Assembly (NCBI RefSeq): GCF_009882935.1
Contig: NZ_WTVA01000015.1
Span: 1,063,108-1,127,107, forward strand
Direction: 5' to 3'
Origin: Sneathiella chungangensis
GTDB lineage: Bacteria; Pseudomonadota; Alphaproteobacteria; Sneathiellales; Sneathiellaceae
Length of the DNA stretch: 64,000 bases
Both the position numbers and the translations under genes were made by a program. Each line of letters begins with the position of its first letter. Position 1 is the stretch's first letter. A model generated the notes under the pieces. The model made no database searches, was not told where the DNA came from, and saw nothing but the letters and a program-made list of their open reading frames with translations. Below are positions 35,829-45,002 of the stretch, piece by piece.

Positions 35829-37217
35829 TTACTCCCCTACCATATCCTCGGGCCGGACCCAGTCGTCGAATTGGTCTTCGGTGAGGAGGTTCAGCGCAAG
35901 GGCGGCCTCTTTCAGGCTGCTGTTGTCCGCATAGGCTTTCTTGGCGATTTTTGCCGCCTTGTCATAGCCGATATGCGGATTGAGCGCGGTCACCAGCATC
36001 AGCGATTGCGCCATCAATTCCCTGATCCGCCCTTCATTGGCTTCAATCCCGACGACACAGTTGTCGGTGAAGCTGCGAAGCGCATCCCCCAGCAGCCGTA
36101 TCGATTGCAGGACGTTATAAATGATCACCGGCTTGAAAGCGTTCAGCTCGAAATGACCGGTTGAACCGGCGATGGTGACCGTGACGTGATTCCCCATGAC
36201 CTGGGCGCAGACTTGCGTCACCGCCTCGCACTGGGTCGGATTGACCTTGCCCGGCATGATGGAGGAGCCGGGCTCGTTCGCCGGCAGGATCAGCTCGCCA
36301 AGGCCGCTTCTCGGGCCACTCGCGAGGAAGCGGATGTCGTTGGCGATTTTCATCGAACTTGTCGCGATGACATTTAGAACGCCGGAAAGCTCGACCAGCG
36401 CGTCATGAGCCGCAATTGCCTCGAACTTGTTTGCCGCGCTGGAAAACGGCAGCCCGGTAAGGTCGGAGACAGTGGTAACGAAAAGGTCTGCAAATCCGGG
36501 CGCGGCGTTGAGGCCGGTCCCGACCGCCGTGCCCCCCTGCGCGAGTTCCATGACGCGCGGAAGGACGTCCCTTAGCCGCTCCATCGCAAGTTCGACCTGA
36601 CGCATATAGCCTGAAAATTCCTGGCCGAGCGTGATTGGCACGGCATCCTGCGTATGCGTCCGGCCGATCTTGACGATATCCTTGAACGTCGCCGATTTCT
36701 CCGACAGTGCCTGATAAAGGTGATTGAGCGCCGGGAGAAGATGGTGGGTCACCTGCTCGGCGGCGGCAATGGACATGGCGGTCGGAAAACTGTCATTGGA
36801 GCTTTGGCCCATATTGACATGATCGTTGGGGTGAACCGGGCTCTTGCTGCCGAGCGGCGAGCCGAGGATTTCATTGGCGCGGTTGGCGATGACCTCGTTG
36901 GTGTTCATGTTGCTCTGGGTGCCCGAGCCCGTCTGCCAGATCACCAGCGGGAAATGGTCGAGAAGGTCGCCATTGATCACCTCGTCCGCCGCCAGAACGA
37001 TGGCATCGGCGAGGCGGGACTCGAGCCGGCCGAGGCTCTGATTACTGAGCGCCGCCGCCTTTTTCTGAGTCCCGAGAGCCCGGATGAGCGGCACGGGCAG
37101 ATGCTCGGTGCCGATCCTGAAATTTTCAAATGACCGTTCCGTTTGCGCCCCCCAGTAACGATCTGCAGGAACAGAGACATCTCCCATGGTGTCGGTTTCC
37201 GTGCGCATTGCGGGCAT
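35829..37217 (-). CDS. fumC: Fumarate hydratase class II
   Basis: A 462-residue oxygen-stable fumarase that interconverts fumarate and malate in the TCA cycle. The superfamily signature [11 protein letters not shown], with the catalytic Ser of the mobile loop, is present. So are [19 protein letters not shown] and [14 protein letters not shown] (read in pieces) and [10 protein letters not shown] with the active-site His. AAGGAGATT precedes the ATG. The neighbouring 57-residue membrane protein gene lies 44 bp upstream on the same strand. Confidence 0.95.
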   Translation of the reverse strand: MPAMRTETDTMGDVSVPADRYWGAQTERSFENFRIGTEHLPVPLIRALGTQKKAAALSNQSLGRLESRLADAIVLAADEVINGDLLDHFPLVIWQTGSGTQSNMNTNEVIANRANEILGSPLGSKSPVHPNDHVNMGQSSNDSFPTAMSIAAAEQVTHHLLPALNHLYQALSEKSATFKDIVKIGRTHTQDAVPITLGQEFSGYMRQVELAMERLRDVLPRVMELAQGGTAVGTGLNAAPGFADLFVTTVSDLTGLPFSSAANKFEAIAAHDALVELSGVLNVIATSSMKIANDIRFLASGPRSGLGELILPANEPGSSIMPGKVNPTQCEAVTQVCAQVMGNHVTVTIAGSTGHFELNAFKPVIIYNVLQSIRLLGDALRSFTDNCVVGIEANEGRIRELMAQSLMLVTALNPHIGYDKAAKIAKKAYADNSSLKEAALALNLLTEDQFDDWVRPEDMVGE

Positions 37218-37261
37218 GTGTAATCTCCTTTTGAAACTTCAGAATGTCCAGCTATGTGGTA

Positions 37262-37435
37262 TTACACCATCGCATATACAAGCAATGCCTGCAAACCGAG
37301 ATAGATGGCAATAGCGATCAGGAACAGATTAAGCGTGCGGTCGGCCACCTTGCCCATTTCCTTCAGCTTTTTCGCAAAAAGAATACGCGCGATGAACAGG
37401 ATGACGAAAGCGACGGAAAGTATTTTCAGGATCAT
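37262..37435 (-). CDS. 57-residue two-helix membrane protein, coupled to the GGDEF gene
   Basis: The minus strand encodes a 57-residue protein beginning MILKILSVAFVILFIARILF and ending ALLVYAMV, with two hydrophobic helices and a basic middle (FAKKLKEMGKVADRT). I do not recognise a named family. Its ATG overlaps the TGA of the upstream GGDEF gene (ATGA), the usual sign of coupled translation, which supports it being a real gene despite its size. It might modulate the membrane part of the GGDEF protein, but that is inference. Confidence 0.65.
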   Translation of the reverse strand: MILKILSVAFVILFIARILFAKKLKEMGKVADRTLNLFLIAIAIYLGLQALLVYAMV

Positions 37436-38634
37436 TCCGCGGCCGCCAGATCATCGCCACTGTTTGCGTCCGCATCGGTTTCCTCCGCCGGGATATAGAC
37501 GGAAATATCGTTGCCGCCGCGGGATTTTACCTCATACATCTGATTGTCGGCAATATCGACCAGCGCCGTCCAGTCGCCGACATTGGCGCTTTGCCGGTCG
37601 ACGATGCCGAAACTTGCCGTGACCATCTTGCCGTCGGGCCGGGTGCCGAGACCGATGTTGCGCAGCCGGCGAACGGATTTCAGCGCGCCTTCGGCATCTG
37701 TATTGGGCAGAAGAATGACAAACTCCTCCCCGCCCCAGCGGATCAACACATCGGATCCGCGGGCGTTGCGGCGGATATTCGACGCCGCCCCGGCAAGCAC
37801 CCGATCCCCCGCCTCGTGGCCATATTTGTCGTTGATCGATTTAAACCTGTCGAGATCGACGAAGACGATGGAGAAGGGCGTATTCTGCCGCTTGGAAATT
37901 TTAAACTGAACATCGATGATTTCCTCGCCACTGTTACGGCTATAGCAATGGGTGAGGGCGTCGATGGACGCCTGATCGATGAGAAGCGACATATAAAGCA
38001 GCTGGCTGATCGCCGCAAAGGTGCAAAGCCCACCGGTAACCGTCAGCGTCAGGAGAAGGCCCAGCCTTTGATGCGGATCGGCATTCTCCGGCATCAGGAT
38101 GAGGACCAGCATCTGGATCACGAAGAGCAGGACGAGGGTAAGCACGGATTCCTTGACCGTAAGCGGGAAAACCGCGATGCAGGCAATGATCAGGAAGGGA
38201 AACAGCACATACCCGGCGGCGGCGAGGCTGGTCACCTCAAAGACATCCGAAACATCCAGCAGGGGCTGATACATGGTCTGGAATGTCAACAGAATGGCAA
38301 AAAAGATGCCGAGCGCCCGATAGGCGTCCCGCAGCGTTTCCCCGCCGCTGATCCCGAAGAACAGGGCGAGAAAGAGGGCCGCCATCAGGATGCGCGTAAT
38401 GCCGAGGGTGACATAGCTTTCGACATCGAATGTCGCCATGTCGAGCAGGATCCCGAGGGGAAAGGCGAAGACGCATATAAGGCTTAGGAAACGGACCCGC
38501 GAGATGATGACGCGCGCGCGGCGGCGGCGGAGAAGGGGAGAATGGCTCTGGTTTGAAAAAAGACGCTCCAGCCCCTCGACCGACAGTGACTGGCGGCCGC
38601 CCCCCGAAAAAACGTCATACAAATAAACCAGCAC
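37432..38634 (-). CDS. Membrane-bound diguanylate cyclase (GGDEF)
   Basis: A 400-residue protein with about six hydrophobic helices in its first 220 residues and a C-terminal GGDEF domain. The active-site motif is GGEEF in RWGGEEFVILLP. The inhibitory-site motif RGSD sits five residues before it, exactly where the RxxD c-di-GMP-binding I-site is expected. It should make c-di-GMP under product feedback. The membrane domain does not match a sensor I can name. A small membrane protein gene follows with a 4 bp overlap. Confidence 0.9.
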   Translation of the reverse strand: MLVYLYDVFSGGGRQSLSVEGLERLFSNQSHSPLLRRRRARVIISRVRFLSLICVFAFPLGILLDMATFDVESYVTLGITRILMAALFLALFFGISGGETLRDAYRALGIFFAILLTFQTMYQPLLDVSDVFEVTSLAAAGYVLFPFLIIACIAVFPLTVKESVLTLVLLFVIQMLVLILMPENADPHQRLGLLLTLTVTGGLCTFAAISQLLYMSLLIDQASIDALTHCYSRNSGEEIIDVQFKISKRQNTPFSIVFVDLDRFKSINDKYGHEAGDRVLAGAASNIRRNARGSDVLIRWGGEEFVILLPNTDAEGALKSVRRLRNIGLGTRPDGKMVTASFGIVDRQSANVGDWTALVDIADNQMYEVKSRGGNDISVYIPAEETDADANSGDDLAAAE

Positions 38635-38735
38635 TGGATGCCTTCCCCCGACGCGGCAGATCCGATGCCCCTTTCATAACAAATAAACGCGGGGATAGGT
38701 AATTTTTTCGGCCGCCTGAAGGGGTGCGATACAGA

Positions 38736-39506
38736 TTACCGCGGGCGGTTCAGGAACTTTTCCATCATCCGCTGCGGCTCGTCACTCTCGTAGGAGCGGG
38801 AGAAGGCATCGATACCGAGCTGGATACCATCGCGTAGTGAATTGTTTTCCCAGTCATTGCAAAGCTGTTTCTGGATGGCCATTGCGGTGCGCCCGCCCTC
38901 GAGAATTTCATCCACCGCCTTCTCGACCTCCGCATCAAGCGCGTCATCCTCGGCAAGGCGCTGGACAAGACCGGCATCAAATGCTTCCTGCGCGCTGAGG
39001 CTCCGACCGGTCAGCACCAGATCGCGCGCAAGATTGAAACCGAGGATCCGTGGCAGGAGGGCGGCGTCGATAACCGAGGGGATGCCGACACGCACTTCCG
39101 GCATGGAAAATTGCGCGGATTTGCAGGCGATAACCAGATCGCAGGCCGCCGCAAGCTCCATTCCGGCACCGAGGGAGAATCCGTTCACCCGCGCGATGAC
39201 CGGCGCATGAAAAAACCGCGCCCGGCGGCAGGCGTGATGCATATTGGTGATGAAGGTACGCGCCGTCGCCGGGTCAAGGCCGACCATTTCGGAGATGTCG
39301 GCGCCGCCCACAAAGCTTTTCTCGCCGGCCCCGGTTAGCACCAGAACGGCAATATCCTTGTCGTCATCGAGGCTCGCGAGCGTATCGTTGAGTTCCCCAA
39401 TAACCCTGGAATTCAGGGTGTTGAGCTTGCGCTGATTATCGATTGCGACACGTGCTACCTTGCCTTCCGGCCTTTCTTCCAGTACCGTCCTGACAAAATT
39501 GGCCAT
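38736..39506 (-). CDS. Enoyl-CoA hydratase/isomerase family protein
   Basis: A 256-residue crotonase-fold protein. The oxyanion-hole segments FVGGADISEM (66-75) and NGFSLGAGMELA (108-119) are present, and both hydratase glutamates are kept, Glu117 and Glu137. The usual GAGGTQR loop after the second Glu is replaced by PSVIDAALLPR, so it belongs to a side branch and the substrate is uncertain. A C4 hydratase role that would feed crotonyl-CoA to Ccr is possible. The ATG has a GGAG site, and the gene is divergent from the NifU gene. Confidence 0.85.
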   Translation of the reverse strand: MANFVRTVLEERPEGKVARVAIDNQRKLNTLNSRVIGELNDTLASLDDDKDIAVLVLTGAGEKSFVGGADISEMVGLDPATARTFITNMHHACRRARFFHAPVIARVNGFSLGAGMELAAACDLVIACKSAQFSMPEVRVGIPSVIDAALLPRILGFNLARDLVLTGRSLSAQEAFDAGLVQRLAEDDALDAEVEKAVDEILEGGRTAMAIQKQLCNDWENNSLRDGIQLGIDAFSRSYESDEPQRMMEKFLNRPR

Positions 39507-39609
39507 TGTTTTCTCCGTTATTATTATTAATTTACAGCTATATGGATGCCGCCTTTATGGCAGCAACACGATGTTCCGTCATCCCTTAAGTGGCAACAGA
39601 GACAAAAAG

Positions 39610-40425
39610 ATGTTTATTCAGACGAAGCCAGGCGAAAATGCTACCGAGCTCGAATTTTTTCCCGCCGAGAAGGTCTATGAAAATGGACCGCTCGCGATTG
39701 CGCGTGAGGAGGCCGACAAAAAGTCGCCGCTGGCGGCGCGCCTTTACGGGATCGAGGGCGTATCGGCCGTGACGCTGACGGCCGACAGCATTATTGTCGC
39801 CAAGGCGGATACGCGAGACTGGGCGTCGCTTCGGACGGAAATCTTCGGCGCCATCGTCGCGCATTTCCAAAGTGGCGATGATACGATGACCGATGCCGGC
39901 GATGCCCCCGGTGAGTTCGATGCCGAGATAATCGACCAGATCAAGGATTTGCTGTCGACCCGGATCGTTCCGGCGGTCACGCAATCGGGCGGCGATGTCG
40001 CTTTTCACAGCTACAAGAACGGCAAGCTTTACCTGAAGTTCCAGGGTCCGGCCTTCTCCATGCTGACCGGCATTCAGAATATGCTGCGCCATTATATTCC
40101 GGAAATCACCGCCGTTCTTGACTACCGCGAAGCGCTGCCGAAGCCGGGGCTTAAAACGCCGGAAGGAGTCGCCATCCGCAAGCTGCTGGAGGAAAAGATC
40201 AATCCGTCCATTGCCGCGCATGGCGGGCGCATCACGCTGGTCGACCTGCAGAAGGATCGCGCCTATGTCCGGCTGGACGGCGGATGCCAGGGTTGCGGCA
40301 TGGCCGATGTGACGTTGAAGCAGGGGGTTGCCGTCGAAATTCAGAACCTCGTTCCCTCAATCACCGAGGTTCTGGACGTGACCGACCATGCCGACGGCAC
40401 CAACCCCTATTATCAGCCGGCGTGA
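39610..40425 (+). CDS. NifU-family Fe-S scaffold/carrier with tandem NifU domains
   Basis: A 271-residue protein. An Nfu N-terminal domain (about 1-88, starting MFIQTKPGENATELEFFP) is followed by a NifU-like domain at about 103-172 in which the cluster-binding CxxC is missing, with GPAFSMLTG in its place. A second NifU domain at about 184-257 has an intact Cys226-x-x-Cys229 in GGCQGCGMADVTLK. Ordinary alphaproteobacterial Nfu proteins have one NifU domain and about 190 residues. The intact domain should still carry an Fe-S cluster for delivery to target enzymes. Confidence 0.88.
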   Translation: MFIQTKPGENATELEFFPAEKVYENGPLAIAREEADKKSPLAARLYGIEGVSAVTLTADSIIVAKADTRDWASLRTEIFGAIVAHFQSGDDTMTDAGDAPGEFDAEIIDQIKDLLSTRIVPAVTQSGGDVAFHSYKNGKLYLKFQGPAFSMLTGIQNMLRHYIPEITAVLDYREALPKPGLKTPEGVAIRKLLEEKINPSIAAHGGRITLVDLQKDRAYVRLDGGCQGCGMADVTLKQGVAVEIQNLVPSITEVLDVTDHADGTNPYYQPA

Positions 40426-40434
40426 TAAAGCGGA

Positions 40435-42243
40435 TCAATCCAGACGGTAGATCGTGACGGGATCATGCCGGCCCTTCAGCCGGTAATCCCCGATCCTTTC
40501 CGCCTTTACATCGGTGGTGGCCTCGAAGGTGGCATCGGTCACGAGTATCAGGACGTCATCGGTCTGATCGGGGGAGAGTGTTTTGCCATACTGCTCCATC
40601 CGCTGGGCGATATTCACCGTGTCGCCGACAACGGTGTAGTTGAGCCGGCCCGCCGATCCGATATTGCCGACGACCAGCGGTCCGGTATGAATTCCGATGC
40701 GCATATGCACATCGCCAAGGCCCTGTTTTCTGCGCTCTTCATTGTCCGCGATAATGGCTTTTTTGATGGCGAGACCGGCGCGGCAGGCGCGGGCGGCGTG
40801 GTCCGGCTGATGATCCGGCGCGCCCCAGAACGCCATTACGGCATCGCCGATGAATTTGTCGACAGTGCCGCCCTCCGCCTCTATGCAGCTTGTCACGAGT
40901 TCGAAATGGTGATTGAGGAAGTCGGCGACGTCTTCCGACGACATGCTCTCGGCCTGCGGCGTAAATCCGGCGATATCCGTGAACATCACCGTCACGACGC
41001 GCTCTTCTGACCTCGCCTCCCCGCTTTCCATCAGCTTGCGGACAAGGGACTTTGGCACGTAGGTCTCGAACCAGGTGAGTCCGCGCAGCATGCGATTATA
41101 GGCGTTATTCGCTTCATCGACCTCGGTAAACCGGCTGCGGGGGAGAGATTTGACGGTGCTGAAATCGAGCTGTGAGATCTGCCGGGATGCGGCGGATAAG
41201 GCAAGCACGGGGCGGGAAATGCGCCGCCCGATCACAATTGCGACGACAGCGCTGAGCAGCATGATACCGAGTCCCGCAAATCCGGCGATCATCAGCCGGC
41301 GCAGCTCGACCGCGACATCGTCATTGAGAATGTAATAGCCAATCGTGAAGGGCCGATCGGCATATCCCTCCAGGTCCTTATAGACGAAGATATATCCCTT
41401 TCCACCCACCTCCAGGTAATGGCTGTTGAAAGTCGCGTCATCGCCCAGCAATTCGAGCTTTTCCCCGTTCTTCGACCAGATGTTCCGCAATACGGGATCG
41501 TCTATTTCTTCGAGCTTCGGAATGACATTATCCATGCTGAGGCCCGTATCCGGTTTGTCGATGCCCTCCTGCGTCAGAACGCGGCCTGTTCCATAGAGAA
41601 TAAAGCGTTTGCCGTTGGTCAGCAGGGGACCCGCATTCATCCTGGCATTGACGATTGTTGCCGGGACAGTCGCAATCAGCGCGCCGATAAATTCACCATC
41701 CCGGATAACCGGCTCTCTATAATTGAGGACTGTCTCCGCCAGCGTCGAAACATAGACAAGCGGGCCCCAGCTCCCGTCCTTGCGGCCGGAAATATCGGCA
41801 AGGCCCCGCCTTGCAACCGGATCGTTGCTTTCATCAAGGGTAATCACCCGGCGGCTTGTGCGGTTGGCGGCGGTCACCTGAAAATTGGGGGCAACGAAAG
41901 TGAGAGAGGAAATCTGCGGCGTTCCGGCGAGGGCGCCCAGAAGAAAGTCGGAGAGCTGATCCCTGTCGTCGATTTTCAGCTGGCCCGATGTGATCAACCG
42001 CGAGATATAGGTTGTCTGAAAAGCCGCCGGATCCAGAAGGTCACGAAGGTCGTATTCCGTTGTCTTCATCGCCGCTTCGGCCTTGTCCGTCAGGAGGTCG
42101 CGCGTATTGCGAAGGCCTGATACAAGGCTTATACCGAGGACAATAACGACCGTGATGACAACCAGCGTACCGAAGCTGACGGCGAGGACCGTCGCGATCG
42201 GCAAGGATTTCATCGGTTTATCCGGTGAGGTCGAAATCGGCAT
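40435..42243 (-). CDS. Membrane-bound class III adenylate/guanylate cyclase
   Basis: A 602-residue protein. It has a first helix at about 14-36, a large extracytoplasmic sensor region (about 40-320) with Cache-like sequence, a second helix and HAMP region (GRRISRPVLALSAASRQI), and a C-terminal class III catalytic domain. The catalytic domain has VTVMFTDIAGFT with the metal Asp, DKFIGDAVMAFWG and NYTVVGDTVNIAQRME. It probably makes cAMP in response to an external ligand. The ATG at 42243 has AGGAG five bases upstream; the longer in-frame reading from a TTG at 42294 is less likely. Confidence 0.88.
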   Translation of the reverse strand: MPISTSPDKPMKSLPIATVLAVSFGTLVVITVVIVLGISLVSGLRNTRDLLTDKAEAAMKTTEYDLRDLLDPAAFQTTYISRLITSGQLKIDDRDQLSDFLLGALAGTPQISSLTFVAPNFQVTAANRTSRRVITLDESNDPVARRGLADISGRKDGSWGPLVYVSTLAETVLNYREPVIRDGEFIGALIATVPATIVNARMNAGPLLTNGKRFILYGTGRVLTQEGIDKPDTGLSMDNVIPKLEEIDDPVLRNIWSKNGEKLELLGDDATFNSHYLEVGGKGYIFVYKDLEGYADRPFTIGYYILNDDVAVELRRLMIAGFAGLGIMLLSAVVAIVIGRRISRPVLALSAASRQISQLDFSTVKSLPRSRFTEVDEANNAYNRMLRGLTWFETYVPKSLVRKLMESGEARSEERVVTVMFTDIAGFTPQAESMSSEDVADFLNHHFELVTSCIEAEGGTVDKFIGDAVMAFWGAPDHQPDHAARACRAGLAIKKAIIADNEERRKQGLGDVHMRIGIHTGPLVVGNIGSAGRLNYTVVGDTVNIAQRMEQYGKTLSPDQTDDVLILVTDATFEATTDVKAERIGDYRLKGRHDPVTIYRLD

Positions 42244-42349
42244 ACTCCTGAAAAGCGAATATTCTGCCTTAGCATGAGACGTGACGGCGTTCAAAGCCTA
42301 ACCTGCGCCCTTTAGTAGACAAAATTCCGTAAGTCGGTATACTCGCGCC

Positions 42350-42937
42350 ATGAATCTGGTCGTTGCGTTCGAAGCAATTTTGGTGGTTTGTTGCCTGATT
42401 TCCCTGAATCTGGCGCGCCAGGCCTTTTTTCCAGCCAGTCTTTTCTGGGCTTTCGGTATTATAACCATTGGCATTACGGCGACCCTGGGCGGCTTCAAGT
42501 TCGCCGGTTACAGTGGTGTCGAGACATATCACACGACAGCCAAATATTTTTCCGGATCGATCGGAATCGCTGCCTTGACCCTTGGCGCCGTCGCGGGCCT
42601 GTTCGCGAATTTCTTCATCCGATTTTACTGGTGGATATTGCTGCTTTTGATTGTCGTCCTGTGCGTGGCGATGCTACTGGGGCAGTGGCGGCTGTCCTCA
42701 AATATCCAGATGGGGCTGGTGGGCGTCATATTGCTCGTCGGGCTGGTCCGGCTGATATCGTCGGGAATGTTGGCGGTATATCTTCTTCTGGCCGTCGGCT
42801 GCCTGCTGCTTTCCGATATTGCCGTCAAATGGCTTGCACTGAATAGCGGAATGGAAGAGGTCAATATCTATCACGTCCTGATATCGCTCGCCGTGGTCTC
42901 GTTCGGCCTGTCGGCATCGCGCGATAACTGGGAGTAA
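42350..42937 (+). CDS. Polytopic membrane protein, function unknown
   Basis: A 195-residue protein with about seven closely spaced hydrophobic helices and little else. I recognise no motif; the only polar stretch of note is GGFKFAGYSGVETYHTTAKYFSG between helices. It lies divergent to the cyclase gene and upstream of the DUF4170 gene. It could be an uncharacterised small transporter or a membrane sensor domain standing alone. Confidence 0.65.
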   Translation: MNLVVAFEAILVVCCLISLNLARQAFFPASLFWAFGIITIGITATLGGFKFAGYSGVETYHTTAKYFSGSIGIAALTLGAVAGLFANFFIRFYWWILLLLIVVLCVAMLLGQWRLSSNIQMGLVGVILLVGLVRLISSGMLAVYLLLAVGCLLLSDIAVKWLALNSGMEEVNIYHVLISLAVVSFGLSASRDNWE

Positions 42938-43014
42938 AGATTTTCGTCATATTGCATGCCGCGCATTGCTTCTTTGAATATTCCCGCTATAACCGGCGCA
43001 TATTATTTAGGAAA

Positions 43015-43034
43015 CCCGTCGTCTGATCGACGGG
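43015..43034 (+). other. Leader hairpin before the DUF4170 gene
   Basis: CCCGTCG-TCTGAT-CGACGGG forms a perfect 7-bp GC-rich stem 28 bp upstream of the DUF4170 start codon. No T-run follows, so it is not an intrinsic terminator. It may stabilise the mRNA or bind a protein. Confidence 0.5.
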
Positions 43035-43062
43035 GGATCAAACTTTAATGTAAAGAGGTGTC

Positions 43063-43278
43063 ATGACGGAGACGGCTTCAAAGTCTGAAAACGGATTGTT
43101 CGTTGTATTTGGCGGCAAAGTGGCGGACACGCGGGGCAAGGATTTCATTGATCTGAAGGAAATGGATGTCCGGGGTTTTTTCGACAACTACGATGACGCC
43201 CTCGCAGCCTGGCGGGCGGCAAGTCAGTTGCAGGTGGATGACGCCTTCACAAAATATGTGATTGTCCGTCTCTGGTAG
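43063..43278 (+). CDS. DUF4170 family protein
   Basis: A 71-residue soluble protein with LFVVFGGKVADTRGKDFIDL and a C-terminal DAFTKYVIVRLW, the DUF4170 pattern found in alphaproteobacteria, often near inositol monophosphatase genes. No function is established. AAAGAGGTG stands before the ATG. It has no evident operon partner here. Confidence 0.82.
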   Translation: MTETASKSENGLFVVFGGKVADTRGKDFIDLKEMDVRGFFDNYDDALAAWRAASQLQVDDAFTKYVIVRLW

Positions 43279-43328
43279 TCGAACTTGTTCCGTACCGCGG
43301 AAAAACTTCCAAAACAGTCTTTGCGCTT

Positions 43329-43357
43329 TTGCACATCGTCCTGACATGGCGTAATCT
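43329..43357 (+). promoter_or_regulatory. Promoter of the gamma-glutamyltransferase gene
   Basis: TTGCAC (43329-43334) and TAATCT (43352-43357) are spaced by 17 bp, 36 bp upstream of the TTG start codon. Confidence 0.55.
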
Positions 43358-43392
43358 ACGTCGTCCCCAACAATAAAGAAAAAAGGTGTCCC

Positions 43393-44982
43393 TTGCGCAA
43401 TTTCTATCAAGCCGGCCGTTCCGTGACCTATGGTGTGAATGGCGCTGTCGCCACGTCGAGTACGCATTCCAGTCAGGCCGCCCTCAGCATTCTTAAATCG
43501 GGCGGTAACGCGATGGATGCCGCCATTGCGGCCTGCGCCATTCAATGCGTTGTCGATCCGATGCAGACCGGCATCGGCGGGGATTGCTTTGCCCTTGTTG
43601 CCGTGGGCGGCGGCGGCGACATCGAGGGGCTGAATGGGTCCGGCAAGGCGCCGGCGGCGTTGAGTGCGGATTATCTGATGTCAAAGGGCATCAACAAACT
43701 CGACCCCGAGAGCGCTCATTCCGTCACTATTCCCGGCGCGATTGTTGCCTGGACGCGGCTCCATGAAAAATACGGCAGTATGGATTTCGCCGACCTTCTT
43801 GCTCCCGCCATTGACTATGCGGAAAACGGATTTCCGGTTACGCAGCGTACGTCTCTTGATTGGGAAATGGGCGTCAAGCGGCTTTTGAAGAACAAGGCAG
43901 CGAGTGACCTGTATCTGAAAGGCGGCAAGGCGCCAGCGGCAGGCTCCATCTGGCGATTGCCGAAGTTGGCCGCCACGCTCAAAGCCGTGGCGAAGAAGGG
44001 TCGTAGCGCCTTCTATGAAGGCGAGATCGCCGAACAGATGGCGGAAACTCTCCGGGCCGTCGGCGGTGTGCATGAGGCGGCGGATTTCGCGGCTACCCAT
44101 GCGGATTTCGTCACGCCAATTCATTCGGAATATGAGGGTCACCACGTCCACCAGATTCCGCCGAACGGTCAGGGTATTACGGCGCTTATCATGTTGAATA
44201 TCCTGAAAAGATATGATCACGACGGACTGGATCCCAACGGCGCGATGCGCCTGCATCTGGAAGCGGAGGCGGCGCGGCTCGCCTATCTTGCGCGGAACAA
44301 GTATGTCGCGGACCCGACCAAGGCGGACGTCCCCATCGATATGCTGCTCTCCGATGAATTTGCCGAACATCTCTGCGGCTATATAGAAGTTGGAAAAGCC
44401 GGCGATCCGACCGGCGCCAACGCGCTCGAGCGGCATCGCGATACTGTTTATATCTCGGTCGTCGACAAGGACCGTAACGCGGTTTCCTTCATCAATTCGC
44501 TCTTCCAGGGATTCGGCTCCGGCATCGCCTGCGCGAAGACCGGTGTGATCTTTCAGAACAGGGGATATGGATTCGTGGTTGATCCCGACCATCCGAACTG
44601 CATCGCGCCCGGAAAACGCCCGATGCACACGATTATTCCGGGAATGGTGACCAAAGGCGGAAAGGCGGCGATCAGCTATGGCGTCATGGGCGGCGGCTAT
44701 CAGCCCGTGGGCCATGCGCATGTGCTCACGAATATCTGGAATTTCGGCATGGACGTGCAGGAAGCGATCGACAGTCCGCGCGCCTTTTACGATGCGGGTA
44801 TTCTGGAAGTCGAGGAGGGCATCCCCGCCTCTGTCCGCGCGGAGCTTGTCGGCATGGGATATGAGCTTGCCGACACGACGATGCCGCTTGGCGGTGGCCA
44901 GATGATCGCCATCGATCCGGAAACGGGCGTTCTCTCCGCCGGCTCGGAAAGCCGCAAAGACGGCTGCGCCATCGCCTATTGA
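43393..44982 (+). CDS. ggt: Gamma-glutamyltransferase family protein
   Basis: A 529-residue member of the Ntn-hydrolase gamma-glutamyltransferase family. It self-cleaves before the catalytic Thr, here Thr351 in RDTVYISVVD, to give two subunits. The GGNAMDAAIAA and TGIGGDCF segments near the N terminus are typical. I see no signal peptide, unlike periplasmic E. coli Ggt, so it may act in the cytoplasm. The start is a TTG at 43393 with AAAAGGTG upstream. The real substrate could be glutathione or another gamma-glutamyl or acyl compound. Confidence 0.88.
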   Translation: MRNFYQAGRSVTYGVNGAVATSSTHSSQAALSILKSGGNAMDAAIAACAIQCVVDPMQTGIGGDCFALVAVGGGGDIEGLNGSGKAPAALSADYLMSKGINKLDPESAHSVTIPGAIVAWTRLHEKYGSMDFADLLAPAIDYAENGFPVTQRTSLDWEMGVKRLLKNKAASDLYLKGGKAPAAGSIWRLPKLAATLKAVAKKGRSAFYEGEIAEQMAETLRAVGGVHEAADFAATHADFVTPIHSEYEGHHVHQIPPNGQGITALIMLNILKRYDHDGLDPNGAMRLHLEAEAARLAYLARNKYVADPTKADVPIDMLLSDEFAEHLCGYIEVGKAGDPTGANALERHRDTVYISVVDKDRNAVSFINSLFQGFGSGIACAKTGVIFQNRGYGFVVDPDHPNCIAPGKRPMHTIIPGMVTKGGKAAISYGVMGGGYQPVGHAHVLTNIWNFGMDVQEAIDSPRAFYDAGILEVEEGIPASVRAELVGMGYELADTTMPLGGGQMIAIDPETGVLSAGSESRKDGCAIAY

Positions 44983-45002
44983 TGGCGGTCGAGGCTAAAG
45001 GG

